Notes: generated by a model not told the origin, from the letters alone. Shown: positions 8,155 to 17,344, numbered from the stretch's first letter. The stretch is 64,000 nucleotides of DNA from Pseudomonadota bacterium (GCA_013285445.1 CP053448.1:2356001-2420000); one strand, 5' to 3'. A program made the numbers and translations.

Positions 8155-10089
8155 TCAATCGCATTCGAAGTCGTCTTCCCGCTCATCGCTGACGCTTGTG
8201 GCGACAATCGGTCGGCAAAGGTCCGGCCAGCCGTGCTCGCGCCAATAATCCAGCATGCCGCTGTCGCGAATGCGCTGTCGGAAGGCCTCGGACTGGCGGA
8301 AGTGCTTGAGCTTCGGCGTCCACATCCAGAAGCGCGGAGAATTTCCGCCGGGTTCATTCGATTCCGGGTCGGCAAAGTAGGTGCGCGCGACCGCATCGGC
8401 ATGGCCCAGCGCGACCGCAATCTCACGCGGGACGCGCAGCCCGTAGGTCGAACTCGGCTGCGCCAGCGCGTCGGCATCGAAGCCGAGTTCGCGGGCCACG
8501 GCGATGAATCGGCGGGCGTCGGGCGATCCGGGTGACAGATCGCCTTCCAGCAGATCGTGCAGGTAGGGCAGCAGAGGAATCAGGTCGGGATCACGACTGG
8601 CCAGATCCCGTGACAACAGCGCGTTGGCCGCCGGCGTCTCACCGAGCCGCCGGTAGATATCGGCCATGTTGCCCTCGGCACTGCCCTGGTAGCCATACAA
8701 AACGGCCGACTCCAGCTTGTCCAACGCCCGTTCAGCCTCGCCCATGGCCTCCAGCGCCAACCCCTCGATCAGCACCCAGAATTGCCGCTGCTCCGGATCC
8801 TCGTCTTGTTTCCTTAGAGCCGCGATCCGGGCCTTTTCCAGATAACCCTGCGCCAGCCAGGTTTGCGGCGTTGCGTCGAAGTCGGGTATCCGCTTCTTGA
8901 TCGACTCGAGCGCTTCGGAAAAATCCTCCCACCGGTTGAGATAGCCGTAGGCCGTCAGCGTCGCGGACCAGGCTTCGGTATTGTCTGGATCCAGCGCCAG
9001 AGCCCGTTCGGCTGCTGCCAGGGCGCGGTGCTGATAAGGGGGCAGTGCCAGCGAGTGGTCCCAACTGGGCAAGACGGCGAGTGAAAATGCGAGCTCGCCC
9101 CACGCGTCGGCGTATTCCGGATCGAGTTCGACGGCCTGTTGCAGCAATTCGACACGCAAGCTTGCGCTTTCCGGCGACAGCACGGAACGCGACTGACGCG
9201 CCTGCAGGTACAGATCGTAGGCGTCCAGATTTGCGGTAGTGGCCGTCACCTGAACCGCGGTGCCGCGCGCCAGCCCCATCGTCTCGCCGAGCGCGGCAAC
9301 AATCGCATTGGCGATTTCGTCCTGGATGGCGAACAGGTTCTCGGCCGAAAGCTCGCGGTCCCAGGTATCCGACTACAGGTGCGCGTCGCTGCCGGCGCCT
9401 ATCAACTGGGCCATGACCCGCACCCGATCGCCGGCCTTGCGCACCGAGCCTTCAAGCACATAGGCCACGCCCAGCGTTTCGGCAATGACCGGGATCGACT
9501 TGTTCTCGTTCTTGAAAAGGAATGATGAGGTCCGCGACGCCACGCGCAGGCCGTCGATCCCGGCCAGTACGTTGAGGATTTCCTCGGCAATGCCTTCGGA
9601 GAAGTAGGCCTGATCGCCTTCGCGCGAAAGGTCGATGAACGGCAGCACCGCGATCGAGACCGGATCGGGCCTGGTAGCCGTCGATGCAGCGTCGGTGACA
9701 GCATCGTTCGCCAACGCGGGCGACGGCGTCGCCGGCGCCGTCGGCCCGGGAAGCAACCGGTCGGCCACCAGCAGCCCGATCGCCAGCACAGCAGCAATCA
9801 GCGTCGCCCAGTTGAGTTTCTGGGCGGTTTGTTGTTTGGTTTCGGGATCGACCTCGGCATCCTTTTCGCGCCGGATGCCCTCGGGCGTCATTTCGAACAC
9901 CCACGAAAACACCAGGGCCAATGGAAAGCCCAGCGCCAGAATCAGCACGATGATGCGGATCGCGGTGTCCGGCACGTCGAACACCGGCAGCAGCGTCTCG
10001 GCCACCTGGATCACGACCCAGGCCGCGACGATATAGAACAGCGCGACCCGGAACACATTGCGGCGTTTGAGTTCGGTGAACAGGTTCAT
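8155..10089 (-). pseudogene. TolB-like/TPR membrane protein split by an amber codon
   Basis: This is the most downstream member of the tandem paralogue family, 644 codons if read through. Codons from the ATG at 10089 give MNLFTELKRRNVFRVALFY, two membrane helices, a third near NWATLIAAVLAIGLL, and a TolB-N-like module with IAVLPFIDLS and YVLEGSVRKAG. At 9373-9375 the frame reads TAG where the paralogues have Trp (HL-stop-SDTWDREL against HLWSDTYDR). The frame continues unbroken past it to TPRs and the tail WREHGWPDLCRP...DDFECD at 8155. A single TGG-to-TAG change explains the break. Without readthrough, only a protein of about 238 residues without TPRs is made. The start shares one base with the vapC stop (TGATG). 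Confidence 0.85.
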
Positions 10090-10514
10090 CAATGCGGCTC
10101 CCAGGGATTGATCAATTCGACCCCGCTACGCTGGAAGTCACCGACGTTGCGCGTGGCAACAGCAAGTCCGTGAACGATGGCCGTCGCCGCGATCAGGGCG
10201 TCGCGCACCGGCGCCGGATCGGGCACGTGATAGCGCGCGCTCAGGCGCACCACGGCCAGATCCACCGCCAGGATCCGGTCCCGAAAGGTGACAAGAACCT
10301 GCTGCTCCAGCCATTCGCGCAATACAGCGCCGCTGTTGTCATCCCGCCGTTCGGCCAGGCAGACGCCGATCTCCAGTTCCTGGATGTTGATCACCGACAG
10401 CCAGCAGTCGGTGATCTCGGTCCGGCGCGACCAGGCGGCGAACCGCTCATCGGCCTTGCCGGCCGCGACCTTGCGTAGTTCGGAGATCACGTTGGTATCG
10501 AGCAGAAGGGCCAT
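10089..10514 (-). CDS. vapC: VapC-like PIN-domain toxin of a Phd-PIN module
   Basis: This is a 141-residue PIN protein. MALLLDTNVISELRK carries the first Asp, INIQELEIGV the Glu, DPAPVRDALIAATAIVHG the next Asp, and VATRNVGDFQRSGVELINPW is the standard PIN ending. The FitB/VapC-like type with ...TRNVxDF is usually paired with a Phd/YefM antitoxin, which lies directly upstream (stop at 10522, 8-base gap). The ATG at 10514 was taken over an upstream in-frame ATG because PIN homology begins there. The stop overlaps by one base the start of the amber-interrupted TPR gene. Confidence 0.86.
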   Translation of the reverse strand: MALLLDTNVISELRKVAAGKADERFAAWSRRTEITDCWLSVINIQELEIGVCLAERRDDNSGAVLREWLEQQVLVTFRDRILAVDLAVVRLSARYHVPDPAPVRDALIAATAIVHGLAVATRNVGDFQRSGVELINPWEPH

Positions 10515-10521
10515 GACGTTT

Positions 10522-10776
10522 TCACAGCTCGGCCGGTCGCGCCGGCTCATCGAGCCGCGGGATGTCCAATGCGACTTCGGCCGCCTCGGGCGTCATGGCC
10601 AGCGCATCGGCGAGCGATGCCGGGGCACCGGACAGTCGCCGGTAGTGCTCGATGGTCATTAACACGTGCGATGGCCGGCCGCGCTCGGTAATAAATACCG
10701 GCCCATCACCGGCCGACTTCTTGACCCTGCTGACGGCTTGATTGAATTCGCGACTGGAAACGTTCTTGATGCTCAT
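10522..10776 (-). CDS. Phd/YefM-family antitoxin
   Basis: This is an 84-residue protein. MSIKNVSSREFNQAVSRVKK and GPVFITERGRPSHVLMTIEH are the diagnostic Phd/YefM dimerisation and DNA-binding halves. The acidic, flexible C-terminus (EVALDIPRLDEPARPAEL) would bind the toxin. The ATG at 10776 has GGAGGA 8 bases upstream. It forms an operon with the PIN toxin at 10089-10514. A 6-bp inverted repeat in the promoter region (10797-10816) is a likely autoregulatory operator. Confidence 0.86.
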   Translation of the reverse strand: MSIKNVSSREFNQAVSRVKKSAGDGPVFITERGRPSHVLMTIEHYRRLSGAPASLADALAMTPEAAEVALDIPRLDEPARPAEL

Positions 10777-10796
10777 ATTCGGTCCTCCGCGGGGAT

Positions 10797-10816
10797 TTGT
10801 AGATATAATACTACAA
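10797..10816 (-). promoter_or_regulatory. Palindromic operator/promoter of the Phd-PIN module
   Basis: TTGTAG and CTACAA form a perfect inverted repeat around an 8-base AT-only spacer that contains a TATTAT -10-like box on the minus strand. It starts 20 bases upstream of the antitoxin start. Phd/YefM antitoxins bind such short palindromes over their own -10 box, so autoregulation is the likely role. Confidence 0.6.
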
Positions 10817-10859
10817 TTTGATTTGAGCTCTCGTTGGGCGTTCGTCTCCGCCGCGCGGA

Positions 10860-10901
10860 TCAACACGCCTTCCGGCGTTTGAGTTCGGAAAACAGGCTCA
10901 C
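10860..10901 (-). pseudogene. Truncated start of a TolB-like/TPR paralogue
   Basis: Four bases after the stop of the gene ending at 10906 comes GTG AGC CTG, giving VSLFSELKRRKAC and then TGA. The first ten codons match the conserved start of the paralogue family (MxLFxELKRR). After ELKRR the match to NVFR stops and the Phd-PIN module region follows. It appears to be the leftover 5' end of a family member that was cut or displaced at this point. Confidence 0.65.
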
Positions 10902-10905
10902 GGCG

Positions 10906-12768
10906 TCACTCGCATTCGAAGTCATCCTCTCCGACTGCTTGGCACTGTGGTGGAAAGCCGTTCTCGCGCCAGTAGGCATGGATGTCGAGGTCTTGGACGC
11001 GCTTTCTGAATTCCGACGACTGCCGGTACTTGCCGTAGGCCTCGCCCCAGATCAGGATGCTGAACGGGGTCAGGTCGAACGAACCGCCCAGCGGTACAAG
11101 CAGGTTGACCACGTGGCTGCTGTTGTCTGCCAGGTCCAGGTGCTCGTCGGCGTAGGCCCGGATCTCGCGCGCGAGCGCCTCGTGGTCGCCCTCCAGGCTT
11201 TTCCAGGCCGCCCAGAGTTCGGCGTGCCGGCGCCAGCCCGGCAGGTACAGGGACTGGTTGGTCACGAACATGAAGTGTGCTTTCAGGTCGAAACGGGCCA
11301 GCAGCGGGAGACTGAGCCACTCATCGGTGGTCGCCCCGGCATCCAGCGCCCGCAGATAGGCCGCCAACGCCTCGTCCATGCGTCCCAGGCTGGTCAGCGT
11401 GTCGTAAACGTTCTCGGCGCAGGGCGCGTAGTACGGATCGTCTTCGTTGCATGCCTGGAACTGCGCCAGCGCGGCTTCCAGTTCGCCGGTTTCGCCATAG
11501 CTGACACCCAGCCAGTTGCGCGCCGAGGCATTCTTCGGGTCGAGGGCGATCGCCCGCTCCAGGTCGTCGATGATCTGCGAGATGCCGTGCCTGGCCCTGC
11601 CGAAACGCGCTTCGGTCAGGCGGCCTAACGCCAGCACCGCGATCGCCAGCGCGTTGTCCGGATCGTTGGCCAACGCGGCTGCCGCGTACTCTTCGAAGCG
11701 TGCAACGGACAGGTCCCGGGAGAGGCCCAGGTCGCCGTACTCGTCGTCCAGCACGTGGATCGCGGCCCGGATCGCCCAGGCCGCGGCGAAATCGGGATCG
11801 AGTTCCACGGCGCGGGCCAGCAGTTCATCGGCGCGGTCCATCCGGTTCCGCGCGTTGTAGAGCGCACGCGCCTCCAGGTAAAGTTCGTAGGCGTCGAGGC
11901 TGTCGGTACGCGCGCCGACCTCGAGCGCTTCGGCGCCCGGCAGCGCAATCGATCCGCGCAGGGCTTCGACGATCGCGGTCGCGATCTCGTCCTGGATGGC
12001 GAACACGTTCTCGGCGGTCAGCGACCGGTCGTAGGTGTCCGACCACAGGTGCTTGTCGCTATCGCCGTCGATCAGCTGGGCGGTGACGCGGATCGCGTCG
12101 CCTGCCTTGCGCACGCTGCCCTCCAGCACGTGGCGGACCTCGAGCTCGCGCGCGATGCCGGGAATGCCGATGTCGTCGCGGTCGCGGAAGCGGAACGCCG
12201 AAGTCCGGCTCGCGACTTCAAGCCCGTCGATGCGCACCAGCACGTTCAGGATCTCCTCGGCGATACCGTCGGAGAAGTAGCCCTGGTCGGCGTTCGGCGA
12301 CAGGTCCTCGAACGGCAGCACGGCGATCGAGGCGGGATCTACGGCGTCGTCGGCCTCGGCAGACACCCGGTCAGCCGGAGAATCCAGGTTGGCCAGCGCC
12401 GGTTCGGCCGTTGCTACAGAGGGTTCCGGCATCAACCGGTCGGCGACCAGCAGTCCGATCGCCAGCACGGCAGCGATCAGCGTCGCCCAGTTCAGCTTGT
12501 GCGCCGTATGCTGCTTGGTCTCGTGATCGACCTCGACATCCTTGTCGCGCTTCAGGCCCTCAGGAGTCAGCTCGAAAACCCAGGCAAAGACCATTGCCAG
12601 CGGAAAGCCCAGCGCGAGGATGATCACAATGGCGCGCAATGCACTGTCGGCCACGTCGAACATCGGCAGCACGGTCTCGGCCACCTGAACGACCACCCAG
12701 GCCGAGACGATGTAGAACAGGGCGATCCGGAACACATTGCGGCGTTGCAGTTCATCCCATAGATTCAT
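10906..12768 (-). CDS. Membrane-anchored TolB-like/TPR protein (paralogue C)
   Basis: This is a 620-residue protein. MNLWDELQRRNVFRIALFY begins a two-helix membrane region, then FELTPEGLKRDKDVEVDHE, and a third helix near WATLIAAVLAIGLLVAD. Residues about 165-300 are a TolB-N/FlgO-like domain (SIAVLPFEDLSPNADQGYF, HVLEGSVRKAGDAIRVTA, HLWSDTYDRSLTAENVFAI). The remainder is TPR. The tail YWRENGFPPQCQAV...DDFECE carries the two cysteines conserved in the family. The ATG at 12768 follows a GGAGAG site. Such proteins are often mislabelled adenylate cyclase; no cyclase domain is present. The function is unknown. Confidence 0.85.
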   Translation of the reverse strand: MNLWDELQRRNVFRIALFYIVSAWVVVQVAETVLPMFDVADSALRAIVIILALGFPLAMVFAWVFELTPEGLKRDKDVEVDHETKQHTAHKLNWATLIAAVLAIGLLVADRLMPEPSVATAEPALANLDSPADRVSAEADDAVDPASIAVLPFEDLSPNADQGYFSDGIAEEILNVLVRIDGLEVASRTSAFRFRDRDDIGIPGIARELEVRHVLEGSVRKAGDAIRVTAQLIDGDSDKHLWSDTYDRSLTAENVFAIQDEIATAIVEALRGSIALPGAEALEVGARTDSLDAYELYLEARALYNARNRMDRADELLARAVELDPDFAAAWAIRAAIHVLDDEYGDLGLSRDLSVARFEEYAAAALANDPDNALAIAVLALGRLTEARFGRARHGISQIIDDLERAIALDPKNASARNWLGVSYGETGELEAALAQFQACNEDDPYYAPCAENVYDTLTSLGRMDEALAAYLRALDAGATTDEWLSLPLLARFDLKAHFMFVTNQSLYLPGWRRHAELWAAWKSLEGDHEALAREIRAYADEHLDLADNSSHVVNLLVPLGGSFDLTPFSILIWGEAYGKYRQSSEFRKRVQDLDIHAYWRENGFPPQCQAVGEDDFECE

Positions 12769-12809
12769 CGAATGCTCTCCTTGACCAGCACCCGAAACGC
12801 CCTGCAGCG

Positions 12810-13007
12810 CAGGCAATGAGCATGGTGCGGTTTTCGCGAAGCGAAAGAAGCACCATGCGAATGCCGTCGCGCGTGCAGGCAATGAGCATGGTGCGGTTTT
12901 CGCGAAGCGAAAGAAGCACCATGCGAATGCCGTCGCGCGTGCAGGCAATGAGCGTGGTGCGGTTTTCGCGAAGCGAAAGAAGCACCATGCGAATGCCGTC
13001 GCGCGTG
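12810..13007. repeat. Tandem array 1: three 66-bp palindromic units
   Basis: Three units begin CAGGCAATGAG at 12810, 12876 and 12942 with an exact 66-base period. Each unit holds an outer 9-bp stem (GCATGGTGC with GCACCATGC) and an inner 6-bp stem (TTTCGC with GCGAAA, 3-base loop), i.e. a nested hairpin. Copies are nearly identical; the third has GCGTGGTGC. Since 66 is a multiple of 3, reading frames stay open through the array on both strands. It lies between a truncated paralogue start (13008-13031) and the complete start at 12768. The left flank CGCTGCAGGGCGTTTCGGG looks like a decayed partial unit. Confidence 0.92.
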
Positions 13008-13031
13008 CTTGAGTTCGGCAACAATATTCAT
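13008..13031 (-). pseudogene. Truncated start of a TolB-like/TPR paralogue
   Basis: Reading leftward from the ATG at 13031 gives MNIVAELK, the conserved first eight codons of the family (MNLFxELK), preceded by a CGGAGC site. Instead of RRNVFR the next codons enter repeat array 1 directly. It is a gene start left behind by an insertion or a deletion. Confidence 0.6.
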
Positions 13032-13034
13032 GCT

Positions 13035-13205
13035 TCAGCTCCGCCGGGAACAGCCTCGGCCTTGCCGCCGAGTCAAGTACACCGGTCGCATCAGGTCGAG
13101 GACCGTGGATCGTTCGAACTGGTTGTACAACTCGAGCGTCGGGTAGACGTCTTCGAACAGCACCACCACCCGGCGCCGCAATGCGCTTGCGATACGCAGA
13201 ATCAT
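13035..13205 (-). CDS. Small open reading frame coupled to the propeller gene
   Basis: This is a 56-codon frame. It starts MILRIASALRRRVVVLFEDV and continues YPTLELYNQF to a C-terminal stretch ending TRRQGRGCSRRS. Its ATG overlaps the TGA of the upstream gene (13202-15406) as ATGA, the same coupling used elsewhere in this array, and GGAGGCGGA precedes it. It has no recognised family. It is a plausible small gene on translational-coupling grounds, but it could also be a chance frame or a decayed segment of a former paralogue. Confidence 0.4.
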   Translation of the reverse strand: MILRIASALRRRVVVLFEDVYPTLELYNQFERSTVLDLMRPVYLTRRQGRGCSRRS

Positions 13206-15406
13206 TCCGCCTCCTTGAGCAGCGATTGCCAGTTCACAATCAGCGAGATCGGCGCTTCAGGACCCGGGTCGCTGTCGATGAAGACAAACGAGTTCGGGTT
13301 TTCTGCCGCATTCGGCGTCGGGTCGTACGTGCCGCCCCGCTGCCACGGTGTCTGGAACAATACCCGTGGCGCTGAAAAAGAAAACTCGTCCGCCGTCGCC
13401 TCGATGTCCACTGCCATCAGCGTACCGGTCTCGGTGACAAAGAACAGCTCATCGCCCTCGAGGCTCCACCGCGGCACATAGCTTTTGTTATCAGCCACCA
13501 GCCATTTGCGCTGGCGCTGGCCTTCCGGCCAGGCCGGCACGAACGGGACGACATAAATCCTCGAAGTGCCGCTCGTGTCCTGATAAGCCAACCAACGCCC
13601 ATCCGGCGAGACCCTGCCATTGAATTGCGGGCCGGGCTCGGTGATCAGCGGAATCTCCGTCCCGCCGTCCAGCGGCACGGCCATGATGTCGTTGCGGTCT
13701 GAGGCCAGTATGGAGTCGGTGCTGATAATCAGGAAACGTCCATCCGCCGTCCAGTCCGTGGGGTGATCGTCGGCGCCCTGGTTGTCACGGACCAGCGTGT
13801 GCGCGCCGCCACCGATGCGCATGCGATAGAGGCCGCGTGGATTTCCGGCGTCCCCATCCCATCGGAACACCAGTTCAGTCCCGTCCGGCGACCAGACGGG
13901 TCGCTCTTCGCTGCCCGGTAGAAAAGTCAGGCGCTGCGGGGGCAGGGAAAACCCCGACACCGTCTCTTCCAGATCCTGCTGCCATCCGGTCGGCCGGGTC
14001 CAAAGATCGCTCGATTCGTTGGGCGAGACCATCGCCATCGCCAGAATGCGGCCATCCCGGCTCAACGATGTACTGAGGACCTGCGCGCCGGCGGTGTAGC
14101 CGGTCACGCGCCGGCCGTTGTAGGCAAACAGGGACACGCGACCTCCTTGCCAGGCCTGTCCATAGCCAAGCTGAACGCCGGCTGTCTCCGAACCGGACGG
14201 GCGGTACAGCGCCAGAACGCCAGAGGCGCTGGCCGAAAACTGCCCGTGCCATATGGACAGATCGGCTGCGATGCCGCCGGCGATGGCAACGGGGCGACCG
14301 CTGCCCGTGGCCGACTCCAGATCCATCGGGGTGGCGAGCAGCACGCCGTCGCTCACATGCAGCAGCCAGCCGTCGATCCAGGCCGCGCTGTAGTTGGATG
14401 CCATCAGGCGTCTGGGTGGCGCATCGGAATCCAGCGTACCCAGATAGATGCCGTTGTTGTCCATATCGTCGAGCACAGCGGTCACGGCGGTGAACAGATA
14501 CTGATTGGTTCCGGCGATCACAAACGGCCAGCGGTGGCTGGTATGCGGGCTCTCATCGAGCGTTGTAAGCGGCGCGGGTTCGCCGCCATTGGCGCCAATG
14601 ATCGACAGGCCGCTGCGAAAGTCATGGGTGTAGACGATGCGGCCGTCTTCGGTCCAGGCACCACCGCGCGCGGCGCCGACTGCGGCCACGTTGATGATGG
14701 TGTCGCTGGCGAGGTCGTAGCGACGCAGCTGTCGGCCATCGAAGAAGGCCAGCTCTCGACTATCCGGATTCCAGAAGGGGAACATCGCGCCATCGGTTCC
14801 GGCCAGCTCGCGCGGATCGGGCTGGTCCAGCGCGCGCACCCACAGGCGGCGCACCTGATCCGCGCCGGAGGCGACAAACGCGATCATGCGGCCATCCGGT
14901 GAGACCACCGGCGGGCCGGCCAGATCGCCCAGAAAATCGATGCGCGTGCCCGCCGGCGCCTGGATGCTGGCAAACAGGACTCCGGTGTTGGTCAGTGATT
15001 CCGCCTGTGCCTGCACATCGACAGAAACGCTGGCCTGTTGTGCGGAGGGCTCCGGATTGCTTTGCGCCAGCCAGGTCAGACCCGCTGCGGCGGCGGCAGT
15101 AAGCAGCAGGATCAATGCGAACGAGCCGTTACGGCGGCGGGGTGCAGCCGCCTCAGCCGCATCTTCCGTTACCAGATCCTCCGCTTTCTTCACGCCATCG
15201 GGCGTGAGCTCATAGGCCCAGGACAGAAACAGCGCCAGCGGAAAGCCCAGCACCAACAGCCCGGTGACGGTCTTGAACACCCACGCCGGCGCGCCGAAGT
15301 TGTCCAGCATGATGTCGGCGGCCTGGATGATGAACCAGGCGATTACGCCATAGGCAATGGCCACCCGGAAGACGTTGCGGCGCTTGAGTTCGTTCAGCAG
15401 GTTCAT
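13202..15406 (-). CDS. Membrane-anchored PD40 beta-propeller protein (paralogue D)
   Basis: This is a 734-residue protein that keeps the family start MNLLNELKRRNVFRVAIAY, the two membrane helices, and LTPDGVKKAEDL. After a third helix (SFALILLLTAAAAAGL) it has no TPR. It carries a TolB/PD40-type propeller instead, with repeats such as VSPDGRMIAFVASG, WNPDSRELAFFDGR, SRDGRILAMAM, WSPDGTELVFRWDG, WTADGRFLIISTD and SPDGRWLAYQD. The cysteine tail is absent. The gene begins four bases after the upstream stop (TGA-CGCC-ATG). It shows that the membrane anchor is used as an interchangeable module in this array. The ligand is unknown. Confidence 0.86.
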   Translation of the reverse strand: MNLLNELKRRNVFRVAIAYGVIAWFIIQAADIMLDNFGAPAWVFKTVTGLLVLGFPLALFLSWAYELTPDGVKKAEDLVTEDAAEAAAPRRRNGSFALILLLTAAAAAGLTWLAQSNPEPSAQQASVSVDVQAQAESLTNTGVLFASIQAPAGTRIDFLGDLAGPPVVSPDGRMIAFVASGADQVRRLWVRALDQPDPRELAGTDGAMFPFWNPDSRELAFFDGRQLRRYDLASDTIINVAAVGAARGGAWTEDGRIVYTHDFRSGLSIIGANGGEPAPLTTLDESPHTSHRWPFVIAGTNQYLFTAVTAVLDDMDNNGIYLGTLDSDAPPRRLMASNYSAAWIDGWLLHVSDGVLLATPMDLESATGSGRPVAIAGGIAADLSIWHGQFSASASGVLALYRPSGSETAGVQLGYGQAWQGGRVSLFAYNGRRVTGYTAGAQVLSTSLSRDGRILAMAMVSPNESSDLWTRPTGWQQDLEETVSGFSLPPQRLTFLPGSEERPVWSPDGTELVFRWDGDAGNPRGLYRMRIGGGAHTLVRDNQGADDHPTDWTADGRFLIISTDSILASDRNDIMAVPLDGGTEIPLITEPGPQFNGRVSPDGRWLAYQDTSGTSRIYVVPFVPAWPEGQRQRKWLVADNKSYVPRWSLEGDELFFVTETGTLMAVDIEATADEFSFSAPRVLFQTPWQRGGTYDPTPNAAENPNSFVFIDSDPGPEAPISLIVNWQSLLKEAE

Positions 15407-15410
15407 GGCG

Positions 15411-17297
15411 TCACTCGCATTCGAAGTCGTCCGCGCCGCTTGCGGTGACGATCGGGCGGCAGACATCCGGGAAGCCGTGTTCGTGCCAGTAGTCGGGCAA
15501 GCCGCGAGCGATCATCGCGCGCTTGCGGTGTGGCGAGTCTTTCATTCCCGGATAGCCCCGGAACCACCACCAGCCGGTCGCCTCGCTTTCTTCTTCCGCC
15601 GGCACGCGGTCGAACGCACCGAAGGCCAGGGTGTAGGCGGTCGCGATATAGGGGTCGGGCGGTGTCTCGCCGGGCGCGAGTTCGGAGCGGATTCGGGCTT
15701 CGAGTCGATCCAGCGCTTCCGTCCGGTCATAATCTTCGTCGCCGAGCGCCCGCTTCAGGTCGGCCACCATCCAGCGCGACCCGGGGCCGACCATGTCGGC
15801 CAGTTCGCGCAGCATCAGCAGCAACAGCATCTCGTCGCCCTCGGCAGCCACGGCGCCGAGGAACTGGGGGTAGGCTTCCTGGTGGCTGGTTTCGAAGATC
15901 TTCTTGAGACGTTCGATGGAGACGCCGTAGCGCCCTTGCAATGACGCGATCTCGGCGTAAGTGTAGATACAGATCGGGTATTCGGGATCGACCTCCAGGC
16001 AGCGTTCCACGGCCCGGTCGGCCTTGTCGAAGAAACCAAGGTTGCGCCAGGTCTGGGCGAGCCAGACGTGCGCTGTCGTAAATTGTGGGTCGATTGCGAT
16101 GGCGTGTTCGTAGAGCTCAATCGCCCGCGCGTAGTCTTCGACCGGATGCTCGCGCACGAAAAACGCCGAGGCAGTCAGCGCGGCGACGTTGTCCGAGTCG
16201 AGCTCCAGCGCGCGTTCGGCTGATCGACGCCCAAGATCCTTGTAGTCGCGATCGAGAAACCCCCAGGACGGCGAGACGACGTAGGCCATGGCCAGCCAGC
16301 CGTGCGCTCGGGCGAAGCCGGGGTCGGCTTCGACGGCACGCTCGAGCAGTTCGATTGCACGCGGCAGGTTCTCGTAGTTGCGATTGATGAACAGTTCGCG
16401 CCCGGCCAGGAACGCTTCGTAGGCATCGATGTCATCGGTGCCTCCCGATGCCCCGCCGCCCTCGATCGCGACGTCCAGGCGCTCGGCCAGTGCATCCGTG
16501 ATGGCCTGGGCGATCTCGTCCTGGATGGCGAATACGTTCTCGGCGCTCAGCCGGCGATCGTAGGTTTCCGACCACAGGTGCTGATCAGTCCGCGCGTCGA
16601 TCAGCTGGGCGGTGATCCGGATGGTGTCGGCGGCCTTGCGCACCGATCCCTCGAGCACGTGACGGACCTGCAGTTCCTCGGCAATATCGCGGATGCTCAG
16701 CTCGCTCTGGCTCTTGAACGCGAAGGCCGAGGTGCGCGAGGTGACGTTGAGCGACTCGATCCTCGACAGCACGTTGAGAATTTCCTCGGCGATGCCGTCG
16801 GAGAAGTACTGCTGATTGCCCTCGGGCGACAGATCAGCGAACGGCAGGACCGCGATCGAGGCCTGGTCCGGTTCGTCGGACTGCGGCATATCGGAGGCGG
16901 TCGGTGCGCCCCCTTCCGGGACCGAGGATTGGACGACGGGACGAGCAACCGGTTCAGGCATCATCCGGTCGACCACCAGCAGACCGATTGCCAGCAGGGC
17001 GGCGACCAGCGTCGCCCAGTTGAGTTTCTGGGCGGTTTGTTGTTTGGTTTCCGGATCGACGCGCGCGTCCTTGTCGCGCTTGATGCCTTCGGGCGTCAGT
17101 TCGAAGACCCACGAAAACACGATGGCCAATGGAAAACCCAGCGCCAGGATCAGCACGATGATGCGGATCGCGGTATCCGGCACGTCGAATACCGGCAGCA
17201 GCGTTTCGGCCACCTGGACGACGACCCACGCCGAGACGATGTAGAACAGCGCAACCCGGAACACATTCCGGCGTTTAAGTTCGGCCCAGAGACTCAT
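15411..17297 (-). CDS. Membrane-anchored TolB-like/TPR protein (paralogue E)
   Basis: This is a 628-residue protein. MSLWAELKRRNVFRVALFY and a second helix form the anchor, with FELTPEGIKRDKDARVDPE and a third helix at NWATLVAALLAIGLLVVD. The TolB-N-like domain has SIAVLPFADLSPEGNQQYF, HVLEGSVRKAADTIRITA and HLWSETYDRRLSAENVFAI. Several TPRs follow (AVEADPGFARAHGWLAMAY, IAIDPQFTTAHVWLAQTW). The tail YWHEHGFPDVCRPIV...DDFECE keeps both conserved cysteines. It is closest to paralogues B and C. The start faces a divergent vapB gene across 47 bases. Confidence 0.86.
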   Translation of the reverse strand: MSLWAELKRRNVFRVALFYIVSAWVVVQVAETLLPVFDVPDTAIRIIVLILALGFPLAIVFSWVFELTPEGIKRDKDARVDPETKQQTAQKLNWATLVAALLAIGLLVVDRMMPEPVARPVVQSSVPEGGAPTASDMPQSDEPDQASIAVLPFADLSPEGNQQYFSDGIAEEILNVLSRIESLNVTSRTSAFAFKSQSELSIRDIAEELQVRHVLEGSVRKAADTIRITAQLIDARTDQHLWSETYDRRLSAENVFAIQDEIAQAITDALAERLDVAIEGGGASGGTDDIDAYEAFLAGRELFINRNYENLPRAIELLERAVEADPGFARAHGWLAMAYVVSPSWGFLDRDYKDLGRRSAERALELDSDNVAALTASAFFVREHPVEDYARAIELYEHAIAIDPQFTTAHVWLAQTWRNLGFFDKADRAVERCLEVDPEYPICIYTYAEIASLQGRYGVSIERLKKIFETSHQEAYPQFLGAVAAEGDEMLLLLMLRELADMVGPGSRWMVADLKRALGDEDYDRTEALDRLEARIRSELAPGETPPDPYIATAYTLAFGAFDRVPAEEESEATGWWWFRGYPGMKDSPHRKRAMIARGLPDYWHEHGFPDVCRPIVTASGADDFECE

Positions 17298-17320
17298 CTC
17301 GGCGCCCCTTGGAATATCGC

Positions 17321-17335
17321 CATATCAGTGATATG
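17321..17335. promoter_or_regulatory. Palindromic operator upstream of vapB
   Basis: CATATC-AGT-GATATG is a perfect 6-bp inverted repeat in the 47-base gap between the divergent starts of paralogue E (17297) and vapB (17345). Position and symmetry fit an autoregulatory VapB site. Binding there could also affect paralogue E, which reads away from it. Confidence 0.5.
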
Positions 17336-17344
17336 CTTTTCCAT

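Noticed and set aside
12942..13031. Leftward frames through array 1 (MNIVAELKHARRHSHG...) as a repetitive protein gene
   Set aside because: The open frame follows from the 66-base period and a truncated gene start; residue composition is repeat-driven and differs in every frame.
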